64,000 nucleotides of DNA from Mucilaginibacter sp. L196. GTDB lineage: Bacteria; Bacteroidota; Bacteroidia; Sphingobacteriales; Sphingobacteriaceae. Of the stretch, positions 1 through 9,101 are shown piece after piece. Position 1 is the stretch's first letter. Each line of letters starts with the position of its first letter. Below the pieces are notes generated by a model. The model was not told the origin of the DNA and made no database searches. It saw nothing but the letters and a program-made list of their open reading frames with translations. Both the position numbers and the translations under genes were made by a program. Location: the NCBI RefSeq assembly GCF_009765905.1, contig NZ_LMUO01000012.1:32764-96763 (forward strand), given 5' to 3'.

Positions 1-355
1 TGAGGCAAGCTTAAAGGTAAACAATGAATTTACGTACCAATTGATGATGTTTTTTGTAAAAGATTTACAGGAATCAGAAAACAAGATGCGTAACCTTGCC
101 CACATGCCGGTTAAAGGCCGCGTAGCGCAGGCCTTAATATATTTGGAGAAGCAGTTTGGGCTAAAAGAAGATGGTTTTATTAATATCAGATTATCCCGGC
201 AGGACCTGGCATCTTTCATCGGCGCCACCTATGAGACCGTATTCAGGGTGATAACCGAACTGCTGAATGAAAACATAGTAGCCGCTCATGACAAATACAT
301 AAAAGTTATAGATAAAGAGAAGTTACTATTACTAACCGCCGACGACGAAGTTTAG
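1..355 (+). CDS. Crp/Fnr-family transcriptional regulator, C-terminal part (5' end outside window)
   Basis: The frame is open from base 2, so the gene begins before the window; the ATG at 41 is internal. The visible part has the end of the dimerisation helix (ESENKMRNLAHMPVKGRVAQ) followed by a winged helix-turn-helix of Crp type, with the recognition stretch around SRQDLASFIGATYETVFRV. The sensory cyclic-nucleotide-binding-like domain is missing, so the effector cannot be told. It sits tail to tail with nirD. Inference: it may control the nirBD/cobA genes, whose spacer carries FNR-like palindromes. The family is certain, the regulon is not. Confidence 0.85.
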   Translation, partial: EASLKVNNEFTYQLMMFFVKDLQESENKMRNLAHMPVKGRVAQALIYLEKQFGLKEDGFINIRLSRQDLASFIGATYETVFRVITELLNENIVAAHDKYIKVIDKEKLLLLTADDEV

Positions 356-364
356 AAAATAAAA

Positions 365-718
365 CTACTCCACTATACCAATATACACCTTACCGTCTTC
401 AACCCGTACAGGATAGGTTTTTATTTGAAATTCCTCGCCACTCAAACACTCACCACTTAATAGCGAAAAGGTTTTTTTATGAAAAGGGCAAGCTACCTTA
501 GGTTCGCAACTATCACCTTCGCTACCAATCATCCCGCGCGATAAAACCATCTGCTGTTTATGCGGACAAAGATTTTGCGTAGCATACCATTCACTACGAC
601 GGGCGAAGTTGTATATCGCTATTTGCTCATTGCCATGTTTTACGCATGCCCCGCCATTGGCAGGTACGTCATCTGCATAGCAAGCCAACACCCATTCAAT
701 ATCTGTCATCGTTTCCAT
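365..718 (-). CDS. nirD: Nitrite reductase [NAD(P)H] small subunit
   Basis: A 117-residue Rieske-like protein. The two ligand pairs are visible as CPH at 51-53 and CPFH at 77-80, the CxH...CxxH pattern that holds a [2Fe-2S] cluster in Rieske-type NirD proteins. Length matches the family. It follows nirB on the same strand with a 45-base gap and is probably co-transcribed. Role, from the family: small subunit of the cytoplasmic assimilatory enzyme that reduces nitrite to ammonium. The ATG at 718 is used; Met4 is an alternative. Confidence 0.93.
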   Translation of the reverse strand: METMTDIEWVLACYADDVPANGGACVKHGNEQIAIYNFARRSEWYATQNLCPHKQQMVLSRGMIGSEGDSCEPKVACPFHKKTFSLLSGECLSGEEFQIKTYPVRVEDGKVYIGIVE

Positions 719-763
719 ATGAATCTTGTTTAATTTCTGTAATTTGTAATTAAAAAATCCGCT

Positions 764-3253
764 TTACCATTTAGCTTTTATCTGTTCACGCATCGGTTCA
801 AATTTTATTGCAGGATCTTTCTCCTCGGGTGCATTAATAAAATGAACAAAGCGTTTACGCAATTCATCATTTTCCACCACCTCCTTCCATTCACAATGGT
901 AGGTATTAACCAACTCCTGCATTTCTTCTTCCAACTGCTCATTTATACCGAGACTATTGTTGATGATCACATTTTTTAGATAAGCGATACCGCCATCCAT
1001 TTTATTTAACCAGGTAGCGGTCCGGGTCAGCGGATCAGCTGTTTTAATATAAAACATCAGGAACCTATCTAAATATTTTATACAGGTTGCGCTATCAATA
1101 TCCGTAGCTAACAGTTGCGCATGCTGTGGCTTCGATCCACCATTACCGCATACATATAAATTCCATCCTTTTTCGGTGGCGATGATGCCAAAATCCTTTG
1201 CCTGCGCTTCTGCACATTCACGAACACAGCCACTAACACCGCCCTTTAGCTTATGCGGCGATCTTACACCTTTATAACGCTCTTCAATTTCGATAGCAAA
1301 TGAAACACTATCATGCAAACCATACCGGCACCAGGTGCTACCCACGCAGCTTTTAACTGTACGCAATGATTTGCCGTATGCATGTCCGCTTTCAAAACCC
1401 GCGTCAATTAATTCTGCCCAAATTGCTGGTAAATCATTTACATGGGCGCCAAACATATCAATACGCTGACCTCCTGTTATTTTAGTATAAAGACCATATC
1501 TTTTTGCAACCTGCCCGATAACAATTAGTTTATCCGGGGTAATTTCACCACCCGGAATACGGGGAACAACTGAATAAGTGCCTCCTTTTTGAATATTGGC
1601 CAGGTACCTGTCGTTACTATCCTGTATAGTATCCTGTTTTACAATTACGTCATTCCATAAGCTGGAGAGAATACTAGCTACTACCGGTTTACACACCTCG
1701 CAACCGTCACCCTTTCCAAAGTGGTCCAATACCAGGTCGTAATTTTTCAACTTGTTTATTTTCACCATATCAAACAGCTCCTGCCGCGAATAGTCAAAAT
1801 GCTCGCATATTACGTTTTTAACGTACTGGCCATTAGCTTTCATGGTACCGGCTATCAGGTCTTTAACCAGCGGTACACAGCCACCACAGCCCGTTCCGGC
1901 TTTGGTACATTTCTTTAAATCATCAATACCCGATGCACCTTCATTAACTGCCGAACATATTGCCAGTTTACTTACCGCCTCGCATGAACATATTAACGCG
2001 TCGTCAGGCAAACTCATAACCTCTGCACCTTCAGCAACTTCACTACCTCGCGATCCCAATATCAAATCTTCGGGATTAGGCGGAAGCAGTATTTTGTTAT
2101 TAACCGTTTGCAGCAACATATTGTAAGCCTCTGCTTCGCCAACTAAAATGCCGCCTAATAAATATTTACCATCGTTACTGATATTAATACGCTTGTATAT
2201 GCCTTTATGAGTATCCTCAAATACGATTGTCCGGCATTCGGGCTCGGTAACAAAGGCATCGCCAAAGCTTGCTACATCTACACCAATTAGCTTTAGCTTA
2301 GTGCTCATATCATAACCGTGGAAAGATTTATCGCCACCGGTTAAATAGGTTACTACAATGCCGGCCATTTCGTAACCTGGGGCAACCAGACCATATATCA
2401 TGCTATTATAAAGCGCGCATTCACCTATAGCGAAGATACACTCATCGCTGGTTTGCATTTTTTCGTTAACTATAACACCACCGCGGCTGCTTGTTTGCAA
2501 ACCTGCAAGCTTTGCCAACTCATCGCGAGGGCGTATACCTGCTGATATAACAAGCATATCAACCGTTAGCGATGTATCATCATTAAATTTCAGGAATTCT
2601 ATTTTATCATCACCCGCAATCTCAGATGTACTTTTGTTCAGATGAATGCTCAACCCAAATTGCTTTAACTTTGATTGCAGCATAGCACTACCTGCAGAGT
2701 CAATCTGCCTTGGCATTAAGCGCGGAGCAAATTCAATAACATGGGTTTCTTTAATACCGAGACCTATTAATGCTTTCGCGGCCTCCAGTCCCAATAAGCC
2801 ACCACCCACCACGGCGCCAACTTTTGCATTAGCAGCATAATCCCTAATCAAGTCCAGATCTTCAATGGTGCGATAAACAAATACACCATTTTTTTCAATA
2901 CCCGCTATATTGGGCACGAAAGGAGACGAGCCCGTTGCCAATACCAAATAATCGTATTTTATTACAGCTCCTTTTAAAGAGTGCACAGTTTTGTCAATGC
3001 GGTTAATTTCCTGTATAGGATCATCCAAATGAAGAGAAATTCCGTTATCAGGATACCAGGATGAAGAGGAAAGCGACAGATCATCGGCAGACTTGCCATT
3101 AAAGTATTCGCTTAGATGCACCCTGTCATAAGCTATGCGGGGTTCTTCACCGAAAACAATAATGTTGAATTGATTTGATCTTGATACCAGTTTTTCACAA
3201 AACTTATACCCTACCATTCCATTTCCAACTACGACAATTGTTGGTTGAGACAT
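764..3253 (-). CDS. nirB: Nitrite reductase [NAD(P)H] large subunit
   Basis: Full-length at 829 residues. An FAD/NAD(P)H-dependent oxidoreductase region fills about 4-300, with dinucleotide-binding glycines at 10-15 and 149-155. A BFD-like [2Fe-2S] domain follows with Cys422, Cys424, Cys456 and Cys459. The C-terminal half is a nitrite/sulfite reductase with the siroheme-[4Fe-4S] ligands Cys636, Cys642, Cys676 and Cys680. It reduces nitrite to ammonium in the cytoplasm with NAD(P)H. It leads a nirB-nirD operon and is divergent from cobA, which supplies the siroheme precursor. The spacer carries FNR-like palindromes. Confidence 0.96.
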   Translation of the reverse strand: MSQPTIVVVGNGMVGYKFCEKLVSRSNQFNIIVFGEEPRIAYDRVHLSEYFNGKSADDLSLSSSSWYPDNGISLHLDDPIQEINRIDKTVHSLKGAVIKYDYLVLATGSSPFVPNIAGIEKNGVFVYRTIEDLDLIRDYAANAKVGAVVGGGLLGLEAAKALIGLGIKETHVIEFAPRLMPRQIDSAGSAMLQSKLKQFGLSIHLNKSTSEIAGDDKIEFLKFNDDTSLTVDMLVISAGIRPRDELAKLAGLQTSSRGGVIVNEKMQTSDECIFAIGECALYNSMIYGLVAPGYEMAGIVVTYLTGGDKSFHGYDMSTKLKLIGVDVASFGDAFVTEPECRTIVFEDTHKGIYKRINISNDGKYLLGGILVGEAEAYNMLLQTVNNKILLPPNPEDLILGSRGSEVAEGAEVMSLPDDALICSCEAVSKLAICSAVNEGASGIDDLKKCTKAGTGCGGCVPLVKDLIAGTMKANGQYVKNVICEHFDYSRQELFDMVKINKLKNYDLVLDHFGKGDGCEVCKPVVASILSSLWNDVIVKQDTIQDSNDRYLANIQKGGTYSVVPRIPGGEITPDKLIVIGQVAKRYGLYTKITGGQRIDMFGAHVNDLPAIWAELIDAGFESGHAYGKSLRTVKSCVGSTWCRYGLHDSVSFAIEIEERYKGVRSPHKLKGGVSGCVRECAEAQAKDFGIIATEKGWNLYVCGNGGSKPQHAQLLATDIDSATCIKYLDRFLMFYIKTADPLTRTATWLNKMDGGIAYLKNVIINNSLGINEQLEEEMQELVNTYHCEWKEVVENDELRKRFVHFINAPEEKDPAIKFEPMREQIKAKW

Positions 3254-3563
3254 ATCCAGTTATTTTAAATGTTAAAGCAATTAATCACGATAAACGCATT
3301 CCTGTTGCGACCAAAACGCGTTTATATAACAATAGTACTCAATTATATAATATATATCAAGTTTTTGATTGATAAATATTGCAATTTTTTGTTATTTTTA
3401 TGATTTTAGTAATATTTATTGAATTTTAAACTAATTTTTTGCTAATATTTTATGATATAAATCATTTTATAAGATTAAATTTGATGAAATAGATTCAATA
3501 ATCGACACTGACTAAAATTTATGAAATTTAAAAGCCATTTTTTAGTAAAAAAAATCAACAATA
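3254..3563. promoter_or_regulatory. AT-rich divergent promoter region nirB/cobA with two palindromes
   Basis: This 310-base spacer separates divergent nirB and cobA. Two perfect 5-4-5 inverted repeats are seen. ATGAT-ATAA-ATCAT at 3452-3465 differs from the FNR/CRP-type consensus TTGAT-N4-ATCAA only at the two outer bases. ATCAA-GTTT-TTGAT at 3356-3369 has the half-sites in the opposite order. No ORF is supported. A Crp/Fnr regulator ends at 355. Binding is inferred; only the palindromes are seen. Confidence 0.5.
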
Positions 3564-4310
3564 ATGGATAACAGTAAAATATTTCCTGAATTATTTGTTT
3601 TAGGTGCAGGCCCGGGCGATCCTGAGCTCATTACGATGAAGGGATACCGGGTTTTAAAGGAAGCTGATGTGATATTGTATGATAATTTAGCCAATAAGGA
3701 GCTTTTAAACTTTGCAAAGGATGGTTGTGAATTGGTTTACGTTGGTAAACAACCTTATGGCAGCTATACCCCGCAGGAAACCATCCACGAAATGATTAAA
3801 CATTTTGCATTTACAAAAGGCAAGGTGGTAAGGTTAAAGGGTGGCGACCCCTTTATTTTCGGTAGGGGGTTTGAGGAGATTATTTATGCAAGGGAGCATG
3901 GAATTAAAACCCACTTTATACCGGGCATCACCAGTATGCAGGCATCTGGTTTTGAAGATATTCCGCTTACCCACCGTGATGTGAGCGAAGGGATATGGAT
4001 GATAACCGGCACCAAAAAGGATGGCACACTTTCATCAGACCTAAAACTTGCCATGCAAAGTAATGCAACGGTTGTTATTTACATGGGGATGAAACAACTG
4101 GCGGTAATTGCAGCAACCTATATAGAACAAGGGAAAGGCACCATGCCCGCAGCAATAATTCAGCATGCCTCTCTACCTAATCAAAAGATAGCCACCGGCA
4201 CCGTTGAAAGCTTGCCCGAAATGGCGGCAGCGGGCAGCTTAACTTACCCTGCTTTAATAATTATTGGCGAGGTGGTGAATTTTCATTCAAAAAACATAAC
4301 AGATTTATGA
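3564..4310 (+). CDS. cobA: Uroporphyrinogen-III C-methyltransferase
   Basis: A 248-residue SAM-dependent tetrapyrrole methylase. The N-terminal GAGPGDP (14-20) and GGDPFIFGRG (93-102) are the family signatures. It methylates uroporphyrinogen III twice to precorrin-2, the first step to siroheme, the cofactor of divergent nirB. It is a stand-alone SumT with no fused CysG-like dehydrogenase/ferrochelatase; no such gene is in the window. Its TGA overlaps the ATG of the next gene (ATGA), so the two are translationally coupled. Confidence 0.94.
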   Translation: MDNSKIFPELFVLGAGPGDPELITMKGYRVLKEADVILYDNLANKELLNFAKDGCELVYVGKQPYGSYTPQETIHEMIKHFAFTKGKVVRLKGGDPFIFGRGFEEIIYAREHGIKTHFIPGITSMQASGFEDIPLTHRDVSEGIWMITGTKKDGTLSSDLKLAMQSNATVVIYMGMKQLAVIAATYIEQGKGTMPAAIIQHASLPNQKIATGTVESLPEMAAAGSLTYPALIIIGEVVNFHSKNITDL

Positions 4311-4657
4311 AGATCCGTATTAAAGGCAATTCATTACGTTACCGCCTCACCAAATCAGATATTGAACATTTTTCAAAAGATGGCTATATTGAGGAAACAA
4401 TTTATTTTGGAACTCAAAAACTAATATATGCCCTGCAACGCTACCAAGAGAACGAACTAACAGCTGATTTTAACGATCAAAAAATTGTGTTATATATACC
4501 TGCCTATATGGCTAATGAATGGACGACTACAGATCGCATCGGGTTTGAAAACAGCAATGGCCCATTATACTTATTAATTGAAAAGGATTTTAAATGCCTG
4601 GATAATGTTGCAGAAGATCAAAGTGATAATTACCCAAACCCATTGTCAAAAATATAA
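4307..4657 (+). CDS. Conserved hypothetical protein coupled to cobA
   Basis: A 116-residue soluble protein that I do not recognise with certainty. It has no signal peptide or membrane segment. It starts MKIRIKGNSLRYRLTKSDI and contains a YFGTQKLIYAL stretch followed by predicted beta strands. The start overlaps the cobA stop by four bases, so it belongs to the siroheme/nitrite unit, and a role in nitrite assimilation or tetrapyrrole handling is a context-only guess. The downstream 178 bases to the recombinase remnant hold no gene. Confidence 0.7.
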   Translation: MKIRIKGNSLRYRLTKSDIEHFSKDGYIEETIYFGTQKLIYALQRYQENELTADFNDQKIVLYIPAYMANEWTTTDRIGFENSNGPLYLLIEKDFKCLDNVAEDQSDNYPNPLSKI

Positions 4658-4836
4658 TGAATCCCGCTATTTTAACTACAAAGTGGAGATTCCGCGGACA
4701 TTGACCATGCCATGCAAATAATGATTTTAAACGCGCGTCAAACCTTAGTTAGTAAAAGAGGCCGGATCAAACCGACCCTTTATTAATGATACTGAAATTT
4801 ATTCAGCCATATTCAGCCTGCCAATGTTAATCTTAT

Positions 4837-5926
4837 TTACAGTTTGATTTTTTTTCTGTCCACTACTTTTGCATAAACCTGGGTAGTTTTAATGTGTTTA
4901 TGACCAAGCATCTTAGAAACAGTGTAAACATCCGTTCCAAACTCAAGTTGTAAAGTTGCGTAAGTATGTCTGAAACAATGGAAAGTTATATTTTTATTTA
5001 TACCTGCCTTTGCGAGCCACTTTACCAGGAAAACCCTGATCGATGAGTAAGCTAAATTTTTGAAAACTACTCCATCGCCGTCTTTTCTATAACTTAGCAG
5101 CATCATCAGATATTAGCATATATTCGGCCACCATTGTTTTTTGTTGGCGATACTGTAAATAATACTTACCTGACTATCCTCTAAGCTCCAACCACTTCAG
5201 CGCTTTTACATCAGAAAATCTAAGGCCGGTCAAAACAGAAAAAATAGCCGCACGTTTCATTACATCAGATCCGATTGGCGTCGATATTAACGTTTGAAGT
5301 TCTGCTAATTCCAAACGTTCCTTATGTGTTTCGTTGACTTTTATAGGTTTGACCAATGAATAAAGATCTTCTGTGCGTAGTCCCTTACTGAAGGCCTCTT
5401 TTAATGCAGAACGAAATTTCGCGAAATAGTTAGCTGCAGTGTTTCTTGTAATTAATTTTTCCCTGAAGCTGATTCCAGGACTACTCAAAAGATATGATCG
5501 GAAACCTTCACATATCGTTTCGTTCAAATCGCAAAACTTTAACCCTTTGCTAACAAACCTTTCAAAATAACGAAAGGCCATAGCCATATTGTCTGAGTCT
5601 CCCTTTTGACGCTTTGCAGTGTGTTTTTTGAAAAAATTGAGAAAACTACCTCTCCTGCTGGAATCGGATAAGAAACCAAACCTCTTATTCTGCACATCGA
5701 GTTGGCGTTTCAGCCTCATCCATTCCACTAATTGGATGGTTTCCTTGTTATGTATCCGCTCAATTTTATTAGAGGGTTCATTATAGACGAACAATTTTAA
5801 ATACTCAAACCTCTGTAATTTATTTGTTAATGAATTGAAGATTGGAGGCGAATCCGAGCCTAAAATACGTTTACAAAAAGGAAACCAAAAACCTATCAAA
5901 AGAAAGAAAAGTGCCTTTAAAAGCAT
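4837..5926 (-). pseudogene. Degenerate tyrosine recombinase (phage/conjugative-transposon integrase type)
   Basis: Two pieces of one integrase on the minus strand. Piece 5926-5174 carries the SAM-like core-binding domain and the first catalytic box, ending GLRFSDVKALKWLELRG (the Arg is in TGLRFSD). A TAG at about 5174 stops it. Reading on in the same frame gives SGKYYLQYRQQKTMVAEYM, which is normal family sequence, so the TAG is a lesion. A frameshift near 5095-5105 then moves into the second piece, 5106-4837, with the HxxR box (HCFRH) and the final tyrosine (TTQVYAK). The first about 25 residues of piece one come from the mnmE terminator, so the true N-terminus is also lost. It lies immediately downstream of mnmE. 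Clearly non-functional. Confidence 0.85.
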
Positions 5927-5937
5927 AAAAAGGCACT
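5910..5937 (-). terminator. Rho-independent terminator of mnmE
   Basis: A 9-bp stem (AGTGCCTTT / AAAGGCACT) with a 10-base loop begins 23 bases past the mnmE stop. On the minus strand it is followed by a T-rich run. The apparent start codon of the integrase remnant falls inside it, which shows that this start is artificial. Confidence 0.75.
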
Positions 5938-5959
5938 ATTTGAAAATAAAAAAACACTC

Positions 5960-7327
5960 CTATTTGCCAATGCAGAACTTACTGAATATATTTTCCAACA
6001 AATCATCCGTTGTAACTGTCCCGGTTATCTCGCCAAGATAGTGCAGCGCTTGTTTAATGTCGGTGGCTAAAAAGTCTGAGGTTATATTACTGTCGATACC
6101 GTTTAATACCTTTATTAATGACTCTTCGGTCTTTTGAAGGGCTTCGAGGTGGCGGATGTTAGTTACCAGCGTTTCGTTACCCGTCAGTTTGTCTTTTATC
6201 GCGGTATGGTAGATTTTATTTTTAAGATCGTCGATATGGAATTTCTCTTTGGCGGAGATAACAACCGCTTGCTGACTATGGAGCAGATTATCAATCTCTT
6301 CCTGAGATAAAAGATCAATTTTATTAGCAACCACCAACATTACTACGCCCGGTTTTTGCAGACTTTCCAGGTCTTGATTAAGTTCAGCTAAACTAATTTG
6401 TTGGGCATCGTACACATAAACCAATAGCGCCGATTGGCTGATCTTTTCCATTGTGCGCTGTACACCTATTTGTTCAATAGCATCTGTCGCTTCGCGGATA
6501 CCGGCTGTGTCTATCAATCTAAAATTGATGCCATGGATGTTTAACACCTCCTCTATCGTATCGCGTGTAGTACCCGGCAAGTGACTTACAATAGCTCTTT
6601 CCTCATTTAACAAGGCATTTAGCAGGGTTGATTTACCAGCATTTGGACGGCCTGCTATTACCGTATTTACGCCCATTTTAATGGCGTTACCCAATTCAAA
6701 TGATTGAATTAAGGAGCCGATAATCCGGGTAATATCATGAGTTAATTTTTTAAGCTGATCGCGATTGGCAAATTCAACATCTTCTTCTGCGAAATCCAGT
6801 TCCAACTCAACCAGAGAAGCAAAGTTGACCAATTGCTCACGCAACATCTTTAATTGGTTGCTGAAACCGCCTCGTAACTGATTCAGTGCCACCTGTTGCG
6901 AAGCTTTGGAGTTTGATGCGATCAGATCGGCAACTGCTTCAGCCTGAGAAAGGTCCATTTGTCCGTTTAGAAATGCGCGCAGGGTAAACTCTCCCGCCTT
7001 TGCAGACCTAGCGCCTTTTTTGATCAACAGTTTAATGATCGACTCAATAATATATGCTGATCCGTGGCAGGAAATCTCCACTACATTCTCTCGGGTATAT
7101 GACCGCGGAGCAACAAATAAAGAAACTAAAACTTCATCCAAAACCAGGTCGTCATCCGCAATGCTGCCAAAATGGATGGTATGCGATTCCTGCTTGGTTA
7201 GATCCTTGCCTTTAAAAACGCTTTGCGCAATGGTAATAGCCGCTGGGCCGGATAAACGTATAACACCAATGGCTCCGCTTCCGGAGGGGGTGGCAAGGGC
7301 AACAATGGTTTCTTCTGTGTTGGTCAT
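5960..7327 (-). CDS. mnmE: tRNA uridine-5-carboxymethylaminomethyl modification GTPase
   Basis: A 455-residue protein of normal length. The N-terminal tetrahydrofolate-binding domain fills about 1-120. A helical domain is split by the inserted G domain: G1 GRPNAGKST at 226-234, a DTAG G3 box and an NKID G4 box. The C-terminus is the conserved CIGK (452-455), with the cysteine needed for tRNA modification. With MnmG it makes the cmnm5 group on wobble U34. The intact C-terminus matters because the 3' end of mnmE is a known integration site for some islands and a dead recombinase lies right after it. Confidence 0.97.
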   Translation of the reverse strand: MTNTEETIVALATPSGSGAIGVIRLSGPAAITIAQSVFKGKDLTKQESHTIHFGSIADDDLVLDEVLVSLFVAPRSYTRENVVEISCHGSAYIIESIIKLLIKKGARSAKAGEFTLRAFLNGQMDLSQAEAVADLIASNSKASQQVALNQLRGGFSNQLKMLREQLVNFASLVELELDFAEEDVEFANRDQLKKLTHDITRIIGSLIQSFELGNAIKMGVNTVIAGRPNAGKSTLLNALLNEERAIVSHLPGTTRDTIEEVLNIHGINFRLIDTAGIREATDAIEQIGVQRTMEKISQSALLVYVYDAQQISLAELNQDLESLQKPGVVMLVVANKIDLLSQEEIDNLLHSQQAVVISAKEKFHIDDLKNKIYHTAIKDKLTGNETLVTNIRHLEALQKTEESLIKVLNGIDSNITSDFLATDIKQALHYLGEITGTVTTDDLLENIFSKFCIGK

Positions 7328-7386
7328 AGTTCATGGTTCATAGTTGATAGTAGCCATGAACTATGAACCATCATCCATGAGCTATT
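7328..7386. repeat. Word-repeat palindrome (TTCATGGTTCATAG type)
   Basis: The spacer upstream of mnmE repeats the words catagttcatggttcatag and, inverted, atgaactatgaacc. The words form an imperfect inverted repeat. A related copy lies at about 24862-24896 upstream of pyrD. No gene is present. Confidence 0.6.
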
Positions 7387-7480
7387 GCAAAAGTCGTGAT
7401 TTAAGCGCAATGTTACTGCCATAATTTTGTAAGTATAAATCGGTGGGCATCGGGCAAAAAAGGCTAAATTCGCACCTAAT

Positions 7481-8539
7481 ATGGTAACTTTTTTTGAAGC
7501 TTCGCTCGATACTATTTCTGTTCATCACGTTGGTAATCCTTCGCATAATGAATTTTATGCTTTATCCAACAAGCCATTGGAGCTTAAAGATGAGGTGATC
7601 ACTACCCTGCTGATGCAGTATTTTTTAAAGCCTTTTGAAAAAGCGAACGAGGTTTATCACCTGATGCACAGCAGTGGTGAACTGCATTTAAACGAGCTGC
7701 ATCATTTTGCCACACAGCTATTTGAGGATAAGGAGAAATTCCATGAAGTATCGGAACAAATCACTAAATATTTGCATAAGGTATCTAATCACCCAAATAT
7801 AAAAACCGGTGAGTTGTACGTGGTTTATTTTAAGAAGGTACAAATTGAGGGTAACCCGCTGGATGCTATCGGTATATTTAAATCGGAGAATAAGGAAACT
7901 TACCTAAAAGTCTACCCGCAAGACGGTGGCTTTAATGTAGATTACGAGGAGAATGCTATCAACATTAATAAACTGGATAAGGGTGTTTTGATTTTCAACA
8001 TTGAAAAAGAAAACGGCTATAAAGTGGTAGTTATTGATAAGAGCAACACTAGCCAGGAAGCAGCGGTTTATTGGAAGGATGATTTTCTGCAGTTAAAGAT
8101 CCGTAACGATAGTTTTAACCAAACCAGCAATACTTTAGGCATCTACAAAAACTTTGTAACCCAAAAACTGGATGATGAGTTTGAGATGAGCAAGGCTGAT
8201 AAGATTGACTTGCTGAACCGGTCTATGAAATATTTTAAGGAGAAGGAAACCTTTGATATGGACGAGTTCGCCGGTGAGGTGATTGGCAACGAGAAAGCTA
8301 TTGAATCATTCAAAAACTTTAAGAGCCAATATGAGCAGGAGTTTGATTCGCCAATTGCGGATACGTTTGAGATCTCGAACAACGCGGTAAAAAAACAGGC
8401 AAGAGATTATAAAAGTGTGCTAAAGCTGGATAAGAACTTCCATATTTATATTCATGGCGATAAAGAGCTGATTGAGAAAGGATTTGATGATGGCAGGGCA
8501 ATGAATTTTTATAAGGTTTATTTTAAGGAAGAAGCGTAA
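7481..8539 (+). CDS. Nucleoid-associated protein, NdpA/YejK family
   Basis: A 352-residue soluble protein resembling the 37-kDa nucleoid-associated protein family (PF04245). Supporting features are the N-terminal SLDTISVHHVGNPSHNE, the middle YVVYFKKVQIEG and DAIGIFKSENKETYLKV, and the C-terminal repeat of charged helices. Family members bind the nucleoid; their precise role is unclear. It is a single gene with mnmE divergent. The ATG at 7481 gives the conserved N-terminus. The downstream spacer carries a palindromic repeat. Confidence 0.8.
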   Translation: MVTFFEASLDTISVHHVGNPSHNEFYALSNKPLELKDEVITTLLMQYFLKPFEKANEVYHLMHSSGELHLNELHHFATQLFEDKEKFHEVSEQITKYLHKVSNHPNIKTGELYVVYFKKVQIEGNPLDAIGIFKSENKETYLKVYPQDGGFNVDYEENAININKLDKGVLIFNIEKENGYKVVVIDKSNTSQEAAVYWKDDFLQLKIRNDSFNQTSNTLGIYKNFVTQKLDDEFEMSKADKIDLLNRSMKYFKEKETFDMDEFAGEVIGNEKAIESFKNFKSQYEQEFDSPIADTFEISNNAVKKQARDYKSVLKLDKNFHIYIHGDKELIEKGFDDGRAMNFYKVYFKEEA

Positions 8540-8547
8540 ATATAACC

Positions 8548-8652
8548 GTCATTGCTGTAAGGAGTGTAATGAAGTAGCAATCCCAAACTTTGCAGAGCGG
8601 ATTTGTATAGTCGGGGATTGCCACGCTATCGCTCGCAATTGACGCTCGGAGG
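8548..8652. repeat. GTCATTGC-type interspersed palindrome, diverged copy
   Basis: It begins cgtcattgctgtaagg and ends gccacgctatcgctcgcaat-tgacg, with a GCAATCCC core and its complement inside. The copy is asymmetric relative to those at about 30869 and 36823. It lies in the convergent spacer between the nucleoid-protein gene and the next gene. Confidence 0.65.
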
Positions 8653-8653
8653 T

Positions 8654-9016
8654 TTACCTATCCTCAAATGCCATCCGCATAAATTTCATCACTTCCACAT
8701 TTACATCTTCTGCATTATACATCCTAAAATGGTGATTAAACTGTTGACTGTCGCCGGGTACCTGCGCTATTTTTTGGAAGCATAGGTTATCGGGGTATTC
8801 TTGTTTAAATGGGAATACTACATGTATAAAGTTTTTACCTAATTGAGTTATCCATGCAATTCTGCGGTGCGAATTGGCAATACCGATCATGGTTTTGGCG
8901 GGATGAATGGTTACCGGGGCAAGCTTTTGGTATTCGCTAATGAAGTAATTGAAGAGCGATAGGGTTTGTTCGGATTTGCCGGATAGGAAGCGGGAAAGGT
9001 CATTATCTGATTCCAT
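8654..9016 (-). CDS. DUF5655-like hypothetical protein
   Basis: A 120-residue soluble protein. The central part, PVTIHPAKTMIGIANSHRR followed by FIHVVFPFKQEY, resembles DUF5655 proteins, a family of unknown function. No catalytic motif, signal peptide or membrane segment is seen. Its stop codon lies right at the edge of a palindromic repeat. Upstream, at about 9040-9100, is another half-copy of a repeat. It appears to be a single gene. Confidence 0.65.
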   Translation of the reverse strand: MESDNDLSRFLSGKSEQTLSLFNYFISEYQKLAPVTIHPAKTMIGIANSHRRIAWITQLGKNFIHVVFPFKQEYPDNLCFQKIAQVPGDSQQFNHHFRMYNAEDVNVEVMKFMRMAFEDR

Positions 9017-9101
9017 TATTATCTTAACTATTTATAAAGATAATAATCTTCTACTGCTCGTAGAAGATTTCTCCTCGTACCTCGTCGAAATGACAATAGG
9101 G

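Noticed and set aside
4658-4836. Attachment site or second end of the lost island
   Set aside because: Only a 7-base match (GCCAATG) to the end of mnmE was found. That is expected by chance.
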